In this document: positions 6,340 to 15,010 of the stretch, piece by piece
Layout: each line of letters starts with the position of its first letter
How positions within the stretch are numbered: position 1 is the stretch's first letter
Origin: Psychrobacter phenylpyruvicus DSM 7000 = NBRC 102152
GTDB lineage: Bacteria; Pseudomonadota; Gammaproteobacteria; Pseudomonadales; Moraxellaceae
NCBI RefSeq assembly: GCF_000685805.1
Contig: NZ_JMKP01000021.1
Location: 1-56,829 of the forward strand
Length of the DNA: 56,829 nucleotides
Direction of reading: 5' to 3'
The notes under the pieces: generated by a model
Database searches by the model: none
The model's input: only the letters and a program-made list of their open reading frames with translations
Told to the model about the DNA's origin: nothing
Translations under genes and position numbers: made by a program

Positions 6340-7638
6340 TTAAAACTCAATATACTGCTCAACTAGCGGGCTAAGATCAATCTCAACCCCTAGGTTAACC
6401 AGGTTCCAGTATTGTCCAGACACGGTGCGATCTACCATCATCGTCGAGGCTGAGGGCTGAAATTGCTTAAAGTATTTTAGCCCTTGTTTGGCTTGGCTCA
6501 TCACATCAAAGTGAATGCTGCTGTTGCCAAAATCAAATGGCCCGGTATGGTAAGGGGCGATGGACAAAGGCGTTAGCCCTATCTGCAGCCACTGCTCATA
6601 AAAGCTGCCCGGCACCAACACTTCATCTTCTCGGCGGATACCTAGTGCCACCAAATCTTGCTCCAGTGCGGTAACATCTCCTTTTAAAGCATGCTTGGCA
6701 AAGCGTCTAAACAATTGGATTTCTGCATCACTGTAGGTTCGAATACCGCCGAAGTCATAGGCAATAACGCTGCCATCTGGACGAAAAGCAAAGTTACCTG
6801 GATGGGGGTCACAATGCATACGATATAGCTCAAACAGCTGCCCGGCACTAAAGTGAAATAGGCGAGTAGCAATCTTTTGTTTTATCTCATTATCCCAAGT
6901 AGCGGCCACACTCAGTGGCTCACCCAACTCCTCAGTGAGGGTTAAAATACGTTTGGTGGAGTGGCTTTTGATAACCTTGGGTATGATCAACCCTGGGTCA
7001 TCAGCATGAAAAGCACCAAATATGGCTAGGTTTTGAGCCTCTTTGAGGTAATCTAGTTCGTCTCTTAAACTGTCACGTATTTCGGCAAATATCTGATCTT
7101 GTAGTTCGCGGCTCATGTTTAGAACGCCGGTCATCTTCAGCGCCATCCTGACTTGTTTTAAGTCGCTGTCACAGTTTTTATCAACATCTGGATACTGAAC
7201 TTTGACTACCACAGCTTGACCGCTAGGCAATACCGCTTTGTGCACTTGTCCGATAGAAGCGGCTGCAAAGGGCTGTTCTTCAAATTCAAGGTAAGCTTCA
7301 TCAATAGGCAGGCCAAGCTCACTCTCGACTTGTGACTTAATTTGGGAGTAGGGCATAGGCGGGGCGTTGTTTTGTAGTTTCTCTAACGCAGTGGCAACCT
7401 CGGGAGGAAATACTTCTTTATACTGTGAAGCTATTTGACCCACTTTCATGACGGCCCCTTTCATCTCGCCTAAAGTTTCGGCGATTTGAATTCCCACTTC
7501 TTGCAGCATTTGTGAGCGAGCTTCTGCGCGCTTATTTTCATCGCTTGAGAAGGTTTTGATAGAGTTTTTTGCCGCTTTACCTGCGATGCTTGCCGTCATG
7601 CCGGCGAGTTTCATAAAACGTTTGCTTGAGGATGCCAT
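6340..7638 (-). CDS. ABC1/AarF-family atypical kinase (second UbiB-like paralogue)
   Basis: Member of the ABC1/COQ8/UbiB kinase-like family, 432 residues. Family motifs in order: KVGQ (65-68), the Ala-rich loop AAASIGQVH (125-133), VVVKVQYP with Lys146, HCDPHPGNF, and AYDFGGIR in place of DFG. No C-terminal membrane helices are apparent, in contrast to the true UbiB at 22273-23925. Family members support quinone biosynthesis or lipid homeostasis, often as ATPases; the role of this paralogue is unknown. AAGGC is placed 8 bases before the ATG. It is transcribed singly, and a hairpin separates it from aroQ. Confidence 0.88.
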   Translation of the reverse strand: MASSSKRFMKLAGMTASIAGKAAKNSIKTFSSDENKRAEARSQMLQEVGIQIAETLGEMKGAVMKVGQIASQYKEVFPPEVATALEKLQNNAPPMPYSQIKSQVESELGLPIDEAYLEFEEQPFAAASIGQVHKAVLPSGQAVVVKVQYPDVDKNCDSDLKQVRMALKMTGVLNMSRELQDQIFAEIRDSLRDELDYLKEAQNLAIFGAFHADDPGLIIPKVIKSHSTKRILTLTEELGEPLSVAATWDNEIKQKIATRLFHFSAGQLFELYRMHCDPHPGNFAFRPDGSVIAYDFGGIRTYSDAEIQLFRRFAKHALKGDVTALEQDLVALGIRREDEVLVPGSFYEQWLQIGLTPLSIAPYHTGPFDFGNSSIHFDVMSQAKQGLKYFKQFQPSASTMMVDRTVSGQYWNLVNLGVEIDLSPLVEQYIEF

Positions 7639-7717
7639 AGTAAATTGCCTTAACCCTTAATCGGGCTTTTAAAAGGGGGACAAATATTCAAAAATGTCAA
7701 AACCAGTAGTCATAAGT

Positions 7718-7738
7718 ATAGGTCATTTTCTGACCTAT
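7718..7738. other. Perfect 8-bp inverted repeat upstream of the ABC1 kinase gene
   Basis: ATAGGTCA, 5-nt loop TTTTC, TGACCTAT. It lies about 80 bp before the ABC1 kinase start and about 60 bp upstream (in coordinates) of the aroQ stop region. There is no T-run on either strand, so it is either an operator or part of a weak terminator. Confidence 0.4.
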
Positions 7739-7796
7739 ATCGTTAGTGTAGCGTTGGCTAATTATTAATTATATAAAGAGTGCTGATAAAGGGTAC

Positions 7797-8282
7797 TTAT
7801 GCCTTGTAAAAGCTTTCTATAAAATAGGTTAGCGCCATATCATAGCCTAAGTGACCTAAGCCACATATAACGCCTACCGCTTTATCACTAAAGTAAGAGT
7901 GCTCTCTAAAAGGCTCACGGCTGTGGATATTGGAGAGATGCACCTCTATAAAAGGCTTGTTGATTGCCAATAAAGCGTCGCGTAGAGCCACTGAAGTATG
8001 AGTGAAAGCTGCTGGGTTAATAATGACAGCATCAACTTTATCTTCACTGTCTGCTAACAAACCATGATGTTGTACCGCATCTACCAGATCACCCTCATGG
8101 TTGGATTGGATACTGATTAACTCAATATTATGCTGGTTAGCAGCGTTGTTTAGACGCTGCTCGATATCTTGCAGGGTAGTGTGCCCATAAATTTCAGGCT
8201 CGCGTAACCCCAATAAATTTAAATTAGGGCCGTTGATTAATAAAATTCTACGATGAATTGGCTGTGAAGTAGGCTGGGTCAT
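7797..8282 (-). CDS. aroQ: Type II 3-dehydroquinate dehydratase
   Basis: Third step of the shikimate pathway: dehydration of 3-dehydroquinate to 3-dehydroshikimate, in the cytoplasm. It has 161 residues, close to the usual 145-150 with a short N-terminal addition. Motifs: [20 protein letters not shown] (16-35) with the catalytic Tyr, [27 protein letters not shown] with the catalytic-site Asn and His region, and [18 protein letters not shown]. Type II dodecameric enzymes share all of these. In many gammaproteobacteria aroQ precedes accBC; here it stands alone, with a cold-shock gene divergent to it. Confidence 0.96.
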   Translation of the reverse strand: MTQPTSQPIHRRILLINGPNLNLLGLREPEIYGHTTLQDIEQRLNNAANQHNIELISIQSNHEGDLVDAVQHHGLLADSEDKVDAVIINPAAFTHTSVALRDALLAINKPFIEVHLSNIHSREPFREHSYFSDKAVGVICGLGHLGYDMALTYFIESFYKA

Positions 8283-8495
8283 AATAAGCTCGATAAAAAT
8301 AGCGGTTATATAATTAGAGGCTATCTGTTATTTTGGTTTTTGGCTGAGTGATAGCTGAGAGATAATTATAATACTATACCGAGTTTTATATCATTAATAT
8401 TGAATAAGTGCAGATATTTAAAGGTTTTAGTCGCCAAAAGATGAAAAAAAGGTCAAAAAAATAGCAAGATAGTGTGAAAGTTATGTTAAAACACT

Positions 8496-8523
8496 TTGTG
8501 TTAATAAAATGCCGTGCTATGAT
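8496..8523 (+). promoter_or_regulatory. Probable promoter of the cold-shock gene
   Basis: TTGTGT (8496-8501), 16 bp, TATGAT (8518-8523). A start near 8530 gives a leader of about 225 nt. The region 8283-8495 upstream is AT-rich and shows nothing else I can name. Confidence 0.55.
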
Positions 8524-8529
8524 TAGTTT

Positions 8530-8755
8530 TAGATAACAAACATGTCTGTAATGTAACAGAAGTAGAAATATGCTGTTTTAATAGTTTATAAGATAGCAAC
8601 TGACTCTTAAGTTGTAAGCATTATAAGGTATATGTTGGTTACTAAGTGGTAATAAGCCACTTCTTATACCCAGTATTAGCATTTCAGGCTTCAGCTTATA
8701 TGCTTTAATTGGGGTCTAATTGAAGTTTTGTTAATTAAGTTTTAGGAAGTAAATT
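8530..8755 (+). promoter_or_regulatory. Long 5' leader of the cold-shock mRNA
   Basis: No reading frame occupies these roughly 225 bases. Long structured leaders that refold with temperature are typical of cspA-type genes. AGGAAG just before the ATG is the ribosome binding site. The structure was not computed. Confidence 0.45.
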
Positions 8756-8971
8756 ATGTCAGCTCGTGAGCAAGGTACTGTTAAGTGGTTTAATGATGCA
8801 AAAGGATTTGGCTTTATTCAACGTGAAAGCGGTGAGGATATCTTCGTTCATTTCCGCGCTATTCAAGGTGACGGCTATCGTTCACTTCAGGACGGTCAAA
8901 AAGTAGAATTTGTGGTTACTGAAGGTGAAAAAGGCTTACAAGCTGAAGAAGTTACTAAAATAGACGCTTAA
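8756..8971 (+). CDS. Cold-shock protein, CspA family
   Basis: Small single-domain RNA/ssDNA chaperone of 71 residues, acting in the cytoplasm to melt mRNA structure. The beta-barrel has both RNA-binding motifs: RNP1 KGFGFI (16-21) and RNP2 IFVHF (29-33). [14 protein letters not shown] and the C-terminal QAEEVTKI are typical. The long leader suggests post-transcriptional, temperature-linked control. Its next neighbour is an RhlB-like helicase, also commonly linked to cold adaptation. It cannot be assigned to a particular csp paralogue. Confidence 0.96.
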   Translation: MSAREQGTVKWFNDAKGFGFIQRESGEDIFVHFRAIQGDGYRSLQDGQKVEFVVTEGEKGLQAEEVTKIDA

Positions 8972-9018
8972 TACACTCAATACCACATACACTCAATACC
9001 ACATACCCTCAATACCAC
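8971..9018. repeat. 16-bp tandem repeat, 3 copies
   Basis: The unit ATACACTCAATACCAC lies head to tail at 8971-8986, 8987-9002 and 9003-9018 (the last has one change), starting at the last base of the csp stop codon. Confidence 0.9.
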
Positions 9019-9056
9019 AGAGGTTAATGCTGGTCATTAACCAACCTGTTTATTGA

Positions 9057-9128
9057 TCCAAAAAGTCAATGTGTCAAATCTAAATAGCTTTACTGCTAAA
9101 TTGGATTTGATATGTTGGCTTTTTTTTA
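9057..9128 (+). terminator. Probable terminator of the cold-shock gene
   Basis: TCAAATC (9074-9080) pairs with GATTTGA (9104-9110), with an inner AGC/GCT. CCAA at 9058-9061 can pair with TTGG at 9115-9118, directly before a T-run at 9120-9127. The stem is long but imperfect. The rest of the gap up to 9322 holds only a possible TATAAT at 9182-9187 for the helicase. Confidence 0.5.
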
Positions 9129-9322
9129 TGAACTGTCATAATTAACCCTATCTAACTTAGGCATTGGTGATGGCAATGACCTATAATAGCTTAAAAATAG
9201 CCAATAGCTAAGAAGCAAATTCCTTTATTATAAGGCGGTAAAGCATTTTGCCTGCACCGGCTTAGCAATCACCAAAGTAGCGTACTAATAACCATAAATG
9301 ACGTAAACACTAAGGAAGTTTA

Positions 9323-10474
9323 ATGGATGATTTTATTAAATTTAACGATTTGGAGTTAAGTGACAGTGTCCTAAAGTCTGTGGAAGAGTTAGGCTTCACT
9401 CAGTTGACGCCGATTCAGGCCCAAATTTTGCCGCACACGTTAGCGGGACAAGATGCCATTGGTCAAGCACAAACCGGCACTGGAAAGACAGCCACTTTTC
9501 TTATTACCATCATAGAAGCTTTATTAAAGCGCCCATTTCAGGCTGATGAAAAGCGATATCTGGGGGAGCCAAGGGCGTTAATTTTGGCACCAACCCGTGA
9601 GCTTGCTAATCAAATCTTTGAGGATGCCATTGCTCTGACCAAACATACCCAGCTGCATAGTGTCTGTGTGATGGGCGGGATAGATTATGAGCAGCAGACA
9701 GCAGCTTTGGATCAAAGCTTTACCGATATCCTGATTGCAACGCCAGGTCGTTTGATTGATCTAATACATAGGGGTCATGTCTTTTTGGACCGTATCGAAG
9801 CATTTGTATTAGATGAAGCAGATCGTATGCTGGATATGGGCTTTATTCCTGATATTAAGCGGTTGATGCGTTATATGCCGCCCAATACTGATAGACAGAG
9901 TCTATTGTTCTCAGCCACCTTTAACCAAGATGTTATGAATTTGGCTTATCAATGGTTACTTACCCCCGTCTTTGTTGAGATTGAGCCTGAACATAAAACC
10001 AGTGACCTGGTCGAGCAGCACTTCTACCTATTAGCAGAAGCCGATAAATATGAGGCATTGAGCCGTATCTTGGCCTCAGAAAAGGCGGATAAAGTCATTG
10101 TTTTTGCCAATCGAAAAGATCAGGTTAAGCGCTTGTATAACCGACTGGGAGCAGAACACAACGTGGTTATGCTCTCGGGTGATGTGGATCAAAGTAAACG
10201 TGAACGCTATCTAGATAAGTTCAAAAACGGTAATGCCAAAGTGTTGGTGGCTACAGATGTTGCAGGGCGCGGCATTCATGTGGATGATGTCAGCCATGTA
10301 GTGAACTACACTTTGCCCGATCAGCCTGATGATTATGTACACCGTATAGGACGTACCGGACGCGCAGGACAAAAAGGGGTTAGCATTAGCTTTGTGAGTG
10401 AAGATGATGCCTTTAATTTACCGGCTATTGAAGCTCATTTAGATACTAAACTGAAGCTTGAGCAGTTTGATTAA
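9323..10474 (+). CDS. rhlB: DEAD-box ATP-dependent RNA helicase, RhlB-like
   Basis: ATP-driven RNA unwinding, 383 residues: two RecA-like domains without a long C-terminal tail. The motif series is complete: Q motif GFTQLTPIQ, I AQTGTGKT, Ia PTRELA, Ib TPGR, II DEAD, III SAT, IV VIVFANR, V VATDVAGRGIHV, VI HRIGRTGRAG. The pattern DAIGQAQTGTGKTATFL and the short length fit RhlB, which in E. coli belongs to the RNA degradosome. RhlE or another DEAD-box paralogue is possible. It follows the cold-shock gene as a separate unit and ends in a strong hairpin. Confidence 0.88.
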   Translation: MDDFIKFNDLELSDSVLKSVEELGFTQLTPIQAQILPHTLAGQDAIGQAQTGTGKTATFLITIIEALLKRPFQADEKRYLGEPRALILAPTRELANQIFEDAIALTKHTQLHSVCVMGGIDYEQQTAALDQSFTDILIATPGRLIDLIHRGHVFLDRIEAFVLDEADRMLDMGFIPDIKRLMRYMPPNTDRQSLLFSATFNQDVMNLAYQWLLTPVFVEIEPEHKTSDLVEQHFYLLAEADKYEALSRILASEKADKVIVFANRKDQVKRLYNRLGAEHNVVMLSGDVDQSKRERYLDKFKNGNAKVLVATDVAGRGIHVDDVSHVVNYTLPDQPDDYVHRIGRTGRAGQKGVSISFVSEDDAFNLPAIEAHLDTKLKLEQFD

Positions 10475-10507
10475 TTGACAACTGCTGTAATTTAAAATAG
10501 AAAATAT

Positions 10508-10543
10508 AAATAGGGCTACTGAATCAGTAGCCCTATTTGTTAT
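10508..10543 (+). terminator. Strong intrinsic hairpin after the helicase gene
   Basis: A perfect 14-bp stem (10508-10521 with 10525-10538) closes a 3-nt loop. The following sequence TTTGTTATT is a modest T-rich tract. Confidence 0.8.
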
Positions 10544-10567
10544 TGCTTATTTGCAAGGTGCTAATTT

Positions 10568-10641
10568 CTATTTAGACAGTTTGCTATTTAGACAGTTTTC
10601 TATTTATAACTGCATTCTATTTATAACTGAATTCTATTTAT
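10568..10641. repeat. Degenerate 16-17 bp tandem repeat, about 5 units
   Basis: Two units of CTATTTAGACAGTTTG/T are followed by CTATTTATAACTGCATT, CTATTTATAACTGAATT and a partial CTATTTATAA. All are head to tail, between the helicase and the TauE/SafE-like gene. Confidence 0.8.
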
Positions 10642-10666
10642 AAAAGATATAGCAGGTCATACTATT

Positions 10667-11509
10667 TTAGTGAGCGTGATTCTGCATAGGCATCTCTTCT
10701 GTTGAATGCATTTCATGACCAGCCATGCCTTCATTAGGCATAGAGTGCTGATCGTGAGCACCGTGTTCGGCAGGCGCAGACATTGAGCTGTCGTGCATTT
10801 GATGTCCACCATGCGCTCCGTGATCGCCATGACCGCCCATATGTTTCATTGCCATAGGTAGAGCTATCACTGCCAATCCCGATAGAATCATAATGATCCC
10901 ATTTAATTGACGTAATTTATAGCGGCCAATTTGTTTGTGTAGCCAGCCCACTGTCTCTTGGGTAGCGACCAGCATAGGAACTGTACCTAAGCCGAAAACG
11001 AACATCAATAATGCTCCAGTGGCAATATCATTACCAACTACCGCCATAAGTAGGGCGCCATATACCAAGCCACAAGGCAAGAAACCCCATAGTAAGCCTG
11101 CGGCTAAGGCTCTTGGGAAAGTGTTTAACGGAAAAACTTTTTGACGTAAGGGAGATAGTTTTCTCCAAACGCCCATGCCTACTTTTTCAAGTTTATCTAA
11201 AAAAGGCATACCCAGCATAGATAGGCCGATGAATACCAATACCAACCCTAATAAAATACGAGGGGTTGAGTTACCCATCAGTATTGGAGCCAAAACGGTA
11301 GTGCCAATAATGCCAGCAATAATCCCTAAAATTGAATAACTAATCAGTCGACCAAAGTGATAAGTGGCAATTAGCCCTCGTTTCTTTAAAGGACTGACCT
11401 CTTGCATTGATAAACCAAAAGCAGTAACCAAGCCACCACACATCCCTAAACAGTGTGGTGAACCAAAAAAACCCATAGCAAATGCTGCTAACAATAAAGG
11501 AGTTGTCAT
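10667..11509 (-). CDS. TauE/SafE-like (DsbD_2-type) membrane protein with His/Met-rich tail
   Basis: Integral membrane protein of 280 residues. The first 220 form about six helices with MGFFGSPHCLGMCGG (14-28), which carries a CxxxC pair, and a second half containing LLWGFLPCGLVYGALLMA, the hallmark of the TauE/SafE/DsbD_2 group found beside cbb3 oxidase genes. The last 60 residues are packed with His and Met (MGGHGDHGAHGGHQMH and similar), a likely soluble copper-binding tail. ccoS lies 57 bp upstream on the same strand, so a role in copper delivery for cbb3-type cytochrome oxidase assembly is likely by context. The catalytic ccoNOP and ccoGHI genes are not here. Confidence 0.8.
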   Translation of the reverse strand: MTTPLLLAAFAMGFFGSPHCLGMCGGLVTAFGLSMQEVSPLKKRGLIATYHFGRLISYSILGIIAGIIGTTVLAPILMGNSTPRILLGLVLVFIGLSMLGMPFLDKLEKVGMGVWRKLSPLRQKVFPLNTFPRALAAGLLWGFLPCGLVYGALLMAVVGNDIATGALLMFVFGLGTVPMLVATQETVGWLHKQIGRYKLRQLNGIIMILSGLAVIALPMAMKHMGGHGDHGAHGGHQMHDSSMSAPAEHGAHDQHSMPNEGMAGHEMHSTEEMPMQNHAH

Positions 11510-11566
11510 AAAAAATTATCCGTAAGGTTTGGTTTTTGGAGCAAATTGAAGGATCACAGTTAACAA

Positions 11567-11854
11567 CTATTTGCCATCAGCTGATTTATCTTTACTATTA
11601 GCTTGAGAGGTATTGCTAGTATCCCATTGATTATTATTAATCTTTGTGGAAGCTGTATCGGTTTGAGGCGTAGCAGGATTGCCACCTAGAGCTTGTCTAC
11701 GCTCTTGACGATCATCTAAGATAACGCGCTGCGACTCATTATCCAAATCTTCAAATTGATTGGATTTTACGGCATAGCGAACCGCCCAAATACCAATCAC
11801 GAATAGCATAAGGCTTAACGGAATAAGTAAATACATGCTGACCATATTAGGCAT
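11567..11854 (-). CDS. ccoS: cbb3-type cytochrome oxidase assembly protein CcoS
   Basis: Single-helix membrane protein needed to mature cbb3 oxidase. The core YLLIPLSLMLFVIGIWAVRYAVKSNQFEDLD matches CcoS: one helix followed by the conserved NQF(D/E)DLD and a downstream DD. It has 95 residues, where CcoS usually has 50-70. The extra C-terminal tail is Asn/Ser/Thr-rich and probably disordered. The start could be the third ATG (MYLLIPLS, at 11836), which matches other CcoS starts better. A minus-strand TATAAT at 11950-11955 may be the promoter. It is probably co-transcribed with the TauE/SafE-like gene. Confidence 0.88.
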   Translation of the reverse strand: MPNMVSMYLLIPLSLMLFVIGIWAVRYAVKSNQFEDLDNESQRVILDDRQERRQALGGNPATPQTDTASTKINNNQWDTSNTSQANSKDKSADGK

Positions 11855-12010
11855 CCATTTTTTAAAAGTACGGTTAATTGAATAAAAATATCAGCTAACA
11901 ATAAAAGGCACAGTCATCAACTTCAAAAATATAATATATCTTTAAGTATATTATACTGATTTTTAGTAAAAAAATACTAAAAAACAAGGGTTTAATTCTA
12001 ACAGAGTTGT

Positions 12011-12976
12011 CTAGAAAGTCTTCACATCTTCAGGCTTTCGACTGCGTAGTAAGGTCTCAAAGCTGACTTCACTGGCTTGACGACAATTATCTTGAGGCAC
12101 AAACACATCACGAGCATACGCGGCTAACTCATATAAAGTACGACGAGAATGCTGCGCATTATTACTAGGTTCAAGCCAACCTTTTTCCATGGGGAGAGGG
12201 GCAGGAATAGGTAAAGCGCGAATACCATTTAATGCAAATTGTCGGCGAGCACGCGTCATATGATAGGCATCAGTGATCAAATACACATTTTGTAAATGCA
12301 GACGTTTGGCGGTGAATCTGGCATTTTCACAGGTGTTCATACTGGCATTTTCAGTGATGACATTGTCAATATTATAATTATACAACCAATCTTGCATCCA
12401 AGGGGCGTCCACTCCAGTCAATATTATCGGCAATGGGTTCTTGCGCTGATATTGCATCACTGTCTGCATACGCTTCAAGGTATAGTCATTAAGTACAATA
12501 TCTGGCTTATGCAAAGAAGAGGTTGGGGACTTCTGTGCAGGCTCATCAGTCTTTTGTTTGGGCTGATAGCTGGCTGAAATACTAGATTTTATTTGCCGAG
12601 CGTTCTCGGTTTTATTGTTTTTGGCCGAGTTTTGTTGGTCCTGATAGGTATCTGCTTCGGTGAGACCGCCGCCCAACACTACATAAGCTGTCGGCTCATT
12701 ATTGAAGGGTAGGCTCAAAGACATAGGCGTACTGGGCTGCTTATTATCGACGCTTTCCTTCACCGTAGTGGGGGAGGTCAACACTGGACTTGGGTGCTGT
12801 GCGACCTTGGGTATAGGCAGATGATTGAGTACCCACAATCCCACAGTAGAAAACACTGGGGTATAAAACCCAACCAAGGTCATCAAACCTAGTAATAAAA
12901 ATACCAAAGAGGTCTTTATTACGATATTGACCATGGGGACTATCGGGGTGGGCGACTTAGTCATCGAAGGTGACAC
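12011..12976 (-). CDS. YdcF/ElyC/SanA-type DUF218 membrane protein
   Basis: Probable inner-membrane protein with a DUF218 domain facing the periplasm, 321 residues. A hydrophobic N-terminal helix (about 17-55) precedes the domain. Signs of the family: AYVVLGGGL near 98, ILTGVDAPW, ENASMNTCENARFTAKRL, and VYLITDAYHMTRARRQFALNGI near 240. A polar Gln/Lys/Asn-rich stretch of about 55 residues is inserted between the first strand and the rest. ElyC and SanA relatives affect envelope integrity. It lies 9 bp after murB on the same strand, which fits a cell-wall role, but the reaction is unknown. Confidence 0.82.
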   Translation of the reverse strand: MSPSMTKSPTPIVPMVNIVIKTSLVFLLLGLMTLVGFYTPVFSTVGLWVLNHLPIPKVAQHPSPVLTSPTTVKESVDNKQPSTPMSLSLPFNNEPTAYVVLGGGLTEADTYQDQQNSAKNNKTENARQIKSSISASYQPKQKTDEPAQKSPTSSLHKPDIVLNDYTLKRMQTVMQYQRKNPLPIILTGVDAPWMQDWLYNYNIDNVITENASMNTCENARFTAKRLHLQNVYLITDAYHMTRARRQFALNGIRALPIPAPLPMEKGWLEPSNNAQHSRRTLYELAAYARDVFVPQDNCRQASEVSFETLLRSRKPEDVKTF

Positions 12977-12985
12977 CAGGGTAAA

Positions 12986-14158
12986 TTAATAATGGGCTTC
13001 ATTATTTACCCAGACAGGCTCACGCTCTAAGGCAATACCAAACTGATCTTGGATGGTCTGCTGGATAAGCTGCTGTGTGGCTAAAATATCGTGCTGCGAG
13101 GCCGGTGTGTTACTGTCTGCTGCGCTGTGATTTACCAATACTAAAGCTTGTTTGTCATGGGTCAAAATGGGGGCGATACCTTTGCCTTTTAGGCCGGCGT
13201 TGTCTATCAACCAGCCTGCAGCGACTTTGGTATGCGTATCGTCCACAGGGTAGCCCACGATATTAGGGTACTCAGTAGATAAGGCGGCAAATTGACCATT
13301 GGCAATAATGGGGTTTTTAAAGAAGCTGCCGCAGTTCGGAAGCTGCTTTGGATCAGGTAGCTTCGACTGACGGATTTCGATAATGGCCTGCATTACATCT
13401 TTGGCGGTGATTTTTGAGCGTGAATCAGCTTCCGCTTTGGTCATTGCCAAGGTAGAGACATCGCCGTAGTTTGCGGTAACCTTATGGGCGTCTTTATGCA
13501 GTTTAAAGCCCACACGGGTAATAAGCCATTGGCCTGCTTGCTGTTTAAAGATACTGTCACGATAATTGAACTGACAGTCATCGTTATCAAATTCATGCCA
13601 GGTCTGGGTAGGTAAATGAAAGGCCTTGACATGGGTCATATAATCTTCTAGTTGCACCCCATAGGCTCCTATATTTTGTACCGGAGAAGCCCCAACCAGT
13701 CCTGGGATTAAAGCTAAGTTTTCTAAGCCATACCAACCTTGATTCACAGTATGAACCACCAGTTCGTGCCAATTTTCACCCCCCATAACCTCAAGCGTAA
13801 TGCTGTCGCTATCTTCGGCTAAAATCTCGATACCTTTATAAGTAGGATGCAGCACGCTGGCGTGTAGTAGTTCTGGAAGAATGACGTTACTGCCCCCAGA
13901 AAGCACAAATATGGGGGTACCAAGCCTATCAAGCTCTGCCACCACAAGTTCGATATCAGACTCTAAGTTCAGGGTAATTAACCTATCTGCCTGACAAGAC
14001 AGACGCATGGTATTGTACTCAATTAAGTCTGCAGCCACTGTGGTTAGGTCATTTAATGCAAAGCCCTTACTAGCTCTCTGTGCTGAGAGGTTAGTGGTAT
14101 TGTCTTGTTGGGCGCTGGAGATTTGAGATATCGGGCACATAGGCGATTTGGAACTCAA
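12986..14158 (-). CDS. murB: UDP-N-acetylenolpyruvoylglucosamine reductase
   Basis: FAD enzyme that makes UDP-MurNAc for peptidoglycan, using NADPH. It is of the long E. coli type (type I), 390 residues, with an N-terminal addition of about 35 residues before the usual NTM start. Visible motifs: FVLSGGSNVILP (FAD), WYGLENLALIPGLVGASPVQNIGAYG, the YRDSIFK region, PNCGSFFKNP with the proton-donating Ser, AGWLIDNAGLKG, and the C-terminal EREPVWVN with the catalytic Glu. It precedes the DUF218 gene by 9 bp and follows the phosphatase gene on the same strand. Confidence 0.96.
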   Translation of the reverse strand: MSSKSPMCPISQISSAQQDNTTNLSAQRASKGFALNDLTTVAADLIEYNTMRLSCQADRLITLNLESDIELVVAELDRLGTPIFVLSGGSNVILPELLHASVLHPTYKGIEILAEDSDSITLEVMGGENWHELVVHTVNQGWYGLENLALIPGLVGASPVQNIGAYGVQLEDYMTHVKAFHLPTQTWHEFDNDDCQFNYRDSIFKQQAGQWLITRVGFKLHKDAHKVTANYGDVSTLAMTKAEADSRSKITAKDVMQAIIEIRQSKLPDPKQLPNCGSFFKNPIIANGQFAALSTEYPNIVGYPVDDTHTKVAAGWLIDNAGLKGKGIAPILTHDKQALVLVNHSAADSNTPASQHDILATQQLIQQTIQDQFGIALEREPVWVNNEAHY

Positions 14159-14242
14159 TTAAATAGACTTAATATTATAGCAATCACCCTATCAAATAAA
14201 TATGACAGGGTCACCAGAGGATCAGAGACTAATAAAAGTCAA

Positions 14243-14743
14243 TTATAGCTGCCAAGTATCTATCCAAGCATCTACCGACGACTCAAGTCTTTTGATCACC
14301 TCTTCAAAACCATCCTCACCGCCATAGTAAGGGTCAGGCACATCTTGGTTGAGATAGCTGGCATCTACTTCACTCATTAATGCCAAGCGAGCAAGGTCCT
14401 CAGCGCCAGTTTTTTGTGCGGCAATCTCGCGAATTTGTTGCAAGTCTTTTAGATTTTGAGAATCCATTGCCAAAATTAAATCAAAATCCAAGAAGTCTTG
14501 TGGGCTTACTTGACGAGCGACCAGTTTACTAATGTTATAACCATGTTGTTTGGCATGGCTTTGGGCGCGAGGGTCAGGGTGTTTACCGATGTGCCAGTCT
14601 CCAGTTCCTGCTGAATCAATTTTCAGAGTTAACCCAGCAATGGCGGTACGTTGTCTCATGATGCCCTCTGCTGTAGGAGAACGGCAGATATTGCCAAGAC
14701 AAACTAGTAGAACTGACTTAGGTGTCGTATCTGACATAGGCAT
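14243..14743 (-). CDS. Low-molecular-weight protein-tyrosine phosphatase
   Basis: Cytoplasmic phosphatase of 166 residues. The catalytic loop CLGNICRS (Cys15 to Arg21) near the N-terminus and the acid motif DPYYG near 136, with Asp as proton donor, are both present, as are SAGTGDWHIGKHPDPRA and DFDLILAMD. Capsule-linked Wzb-type enzymes share the fold, but no wza/wzc genes are nearby, so a general type is more likely. It is the first gene of the set with murB and the DUF218 gene, with an 84-bp gap before murB. Confidence 0.93.
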   Translation of the reverse strand: MPMSDTTPKSVLLVCLGNICRSPTAEGIMRQRTAIAGLTLKIDSAGTGDWHIGKHPDPRAQSHAKQHGYNISKLVARQVSPQDFLDFDLILAMDSQNLKDLQQIREIAAQKTGAEDLARLALMSEVDASYLNQDVPDPYYGGEDGFEEVIKRLESSVDAWIDTWQL

Positions 14744-14849
14744 AAGATAACCTTTAATAATTATTTTAATGAAGTAGGAGAAAAGGGCGGTGTTAGTAGC
14801 TTCTTGCGCTAAAACTAGTTGCCGATAGACTAACTAAAGTTAAGTCGCT

Positions 14850-14884
14850 TAAATAAAAATAGCCCTCTTAAAGTGAAGGCTATT
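14850..14884 (-). terminator. Terminator of hslR
   Basis: On the minus strand AATAGCC pairs with GGCTATT (arms 14878-14884 and 14858-14864), with a 13-nt loop, followed by TTTTATTT. The remaining gap between hslR and the phosphatase gene holds no gene. Confidence 0.75.
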
Positions 14885-15010
14885 CTAACAAGGTTATAGG
14901 GTAAACGATAGTAGAAGACTGCTACGCAGAGGTCAGCATTTAGCACAAATAGCTGCGGTTATGAAGCTGATAATGAGCTTTATGTTAAGTATAGCCCATT
15001 AACAGCCTTC

